Below, piece after piece: positions 44,863 through 45,094 of a stretch of 45,094 bases of DNA; position 1 is the first letter of the stretch; the number at the start of each line of letters is the position of its first letter. Location of the stretch: positions 1 to 45,094 of the forward strand of contig JARKNW010000027.1 in assembly GCA_029976075.1 (NCBI GenBank), given 5' to 3'. Origin of the DNA: Pleomorphomonas sp. GTDB taxonomy: Bacteria; Pseudomonadota; Alphaproteobacteria; Rhizobiales; Pleomorphomonadaceae. The position numbers were made by a program, and so were the translations under genes. The notes beneath the pieces are model-generated. The model did no database searches, had not been told where the DNA came from, and saw only the letters and a program-made list of their open reading frames with translations.

Positions 44863-44985
44863 ACCAATTCGCGAAGATGCTTCCGCATCCGCTCATTGAA
44901 GACATTGCCGATTTCTCATGTGCATCAGCGGCATGAGAAATCGGCAAGCGGAATACCAACAAGCATTTTCAATGCCTGTTGGTAT
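44861..44985. repeat. Nested palindromic element between feoB and feoC
   Basis: A 125-base element bounded by ATACCAA (44861-44867) and TTGGTAT (44979-44985). Inside, GATGC/GCATC forms a small hairpin. A perfect 16-base stem TTGCCGATTTCTCATG (44905-44920) pairs with its complement at 44932-44947 across an 11-base loop. ATACCAACA (44953-44961) pairs with TGTTGGTAT (44977-44985), enclosing GCATT/AATGC. No coding frame is convincing. It looks like an inserted REP- or MITE-like sequence that reaches the feoB stop and feoC start codons. Confidence 0.65.
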
Positions 44986-45094
44986 CACTCCGCCGGCTGG
45001 GCGGCGAGCCGGCGGCCGTGCGCCCGGCCGGCCATCCACATCGCCGTCACCGACCCCAGGAAGATCAGCGCGGCGGCGATCAGCCAGCGGGCCG
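44985..45094 (-). CDS. feoB: Probable FeoB C-terminal end (5' part outside window)
   Basis: Only the last 36 codons are seen, ending in TGA at 44985-44987. The peptide ARWLIAAALIFLGSVTAMWM continues with AGRAHGRR and ends AAQPAE. It is one hydrophobic span and a basic tail, which fits the end of a FeoB-type ferrous iron permease. The assignment rests mainly on the feoC-like gene that follows on the same strand. Confidence 0.5.
   Translation of the reverse strand, partial: ARWLIAAALIFLGSVTAMWMAGRAHGRRLAAQPAE

Overview
The window reads as a chromosomal segment of a GC-rich alphaproteobacterium of the Hyphomicrobiales (Rhizobiales) type. The basis is the high GC content, a DivL-type kinase, AddAB instead of RecBCD, a fused TsaE/sugar-kinase protein and the run divL - tsaE/amgK - murU - addB - addA - trxA. 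I cannot fix a genus from sequence alone; a Pleomorphomonas-like organism is a guess. No rRNA, tRNA, CRISPR array, phage or intact insertion sequence was seen.

Region 1 (1-7.6 kb, minus strand) is an exopolysaccharide/O-antigen locus. Read from right to left it holds a NusG/RfaH-type antiterminator paralogue, gmd and fcl (GDP-L-fucose synthesis), an O-antigen ligase/polymerase-like membrane protein and UDP-glucose 6-dehydrogenase (cut by the window edge). The part from about 1.2 to 4.6 kb is visibly richer in A+T and contains about 1.5 kb without a credible gene, which suggests transferred or decayed DNA. A cluster of TTCGATAA palindromes lies between the antiterminator and gmd.

Region 2 (8.5-18.5 kb) holds a GH38 alpha-mannosidase and then a fructosamine (Amadori compound) utilisation locus. 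It comprises a GntR/UTRA regulator, a FrlB-like SIS deglycase, a FrlD-like PfkB kinase, a LacI regulator, a polar-amino-acid-type binding protein and a single-chain permease-ATPase. The two divergent promoter regions share the 8-mer TGACGTCA, and the lacI/transporter region also has a perfect 14-bp LacI-type palindrome. A phospholipase-D-type cardiolipin synthase follows on the opposite strand.

Region 3 (20.3-30.5 kb) is a D-allose operon, alsR(rpiR)-alsB-alsA-alsC-alsE-alsK-rpiB, mostly with ATGA overlaps. It converges on a minus-strand ribokinase, an AraC regulator and a xylitol/polyol dehydrogenase. The predicted pathway imports allose by ABC transporter, phosphorylates it to allose-6-P (AlsK), isomerises it to allulose-6-P (RpiB) and epimerises that to fructose-6-P (AlsE).

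Region 4 (30.6-44.6 kb) is conserved housekeeping: ahcY behind a SahR-like palindrome, divL (with Tyr instead of the phospho-acceptor His) behind two DnaA-box-like sites, tsaE/amgK, murU (cell-wall sugar recycling), addB, addA and trxA. The right end carries feoC and the 3' end of a probable feoB, separated by a nested palindromic element.
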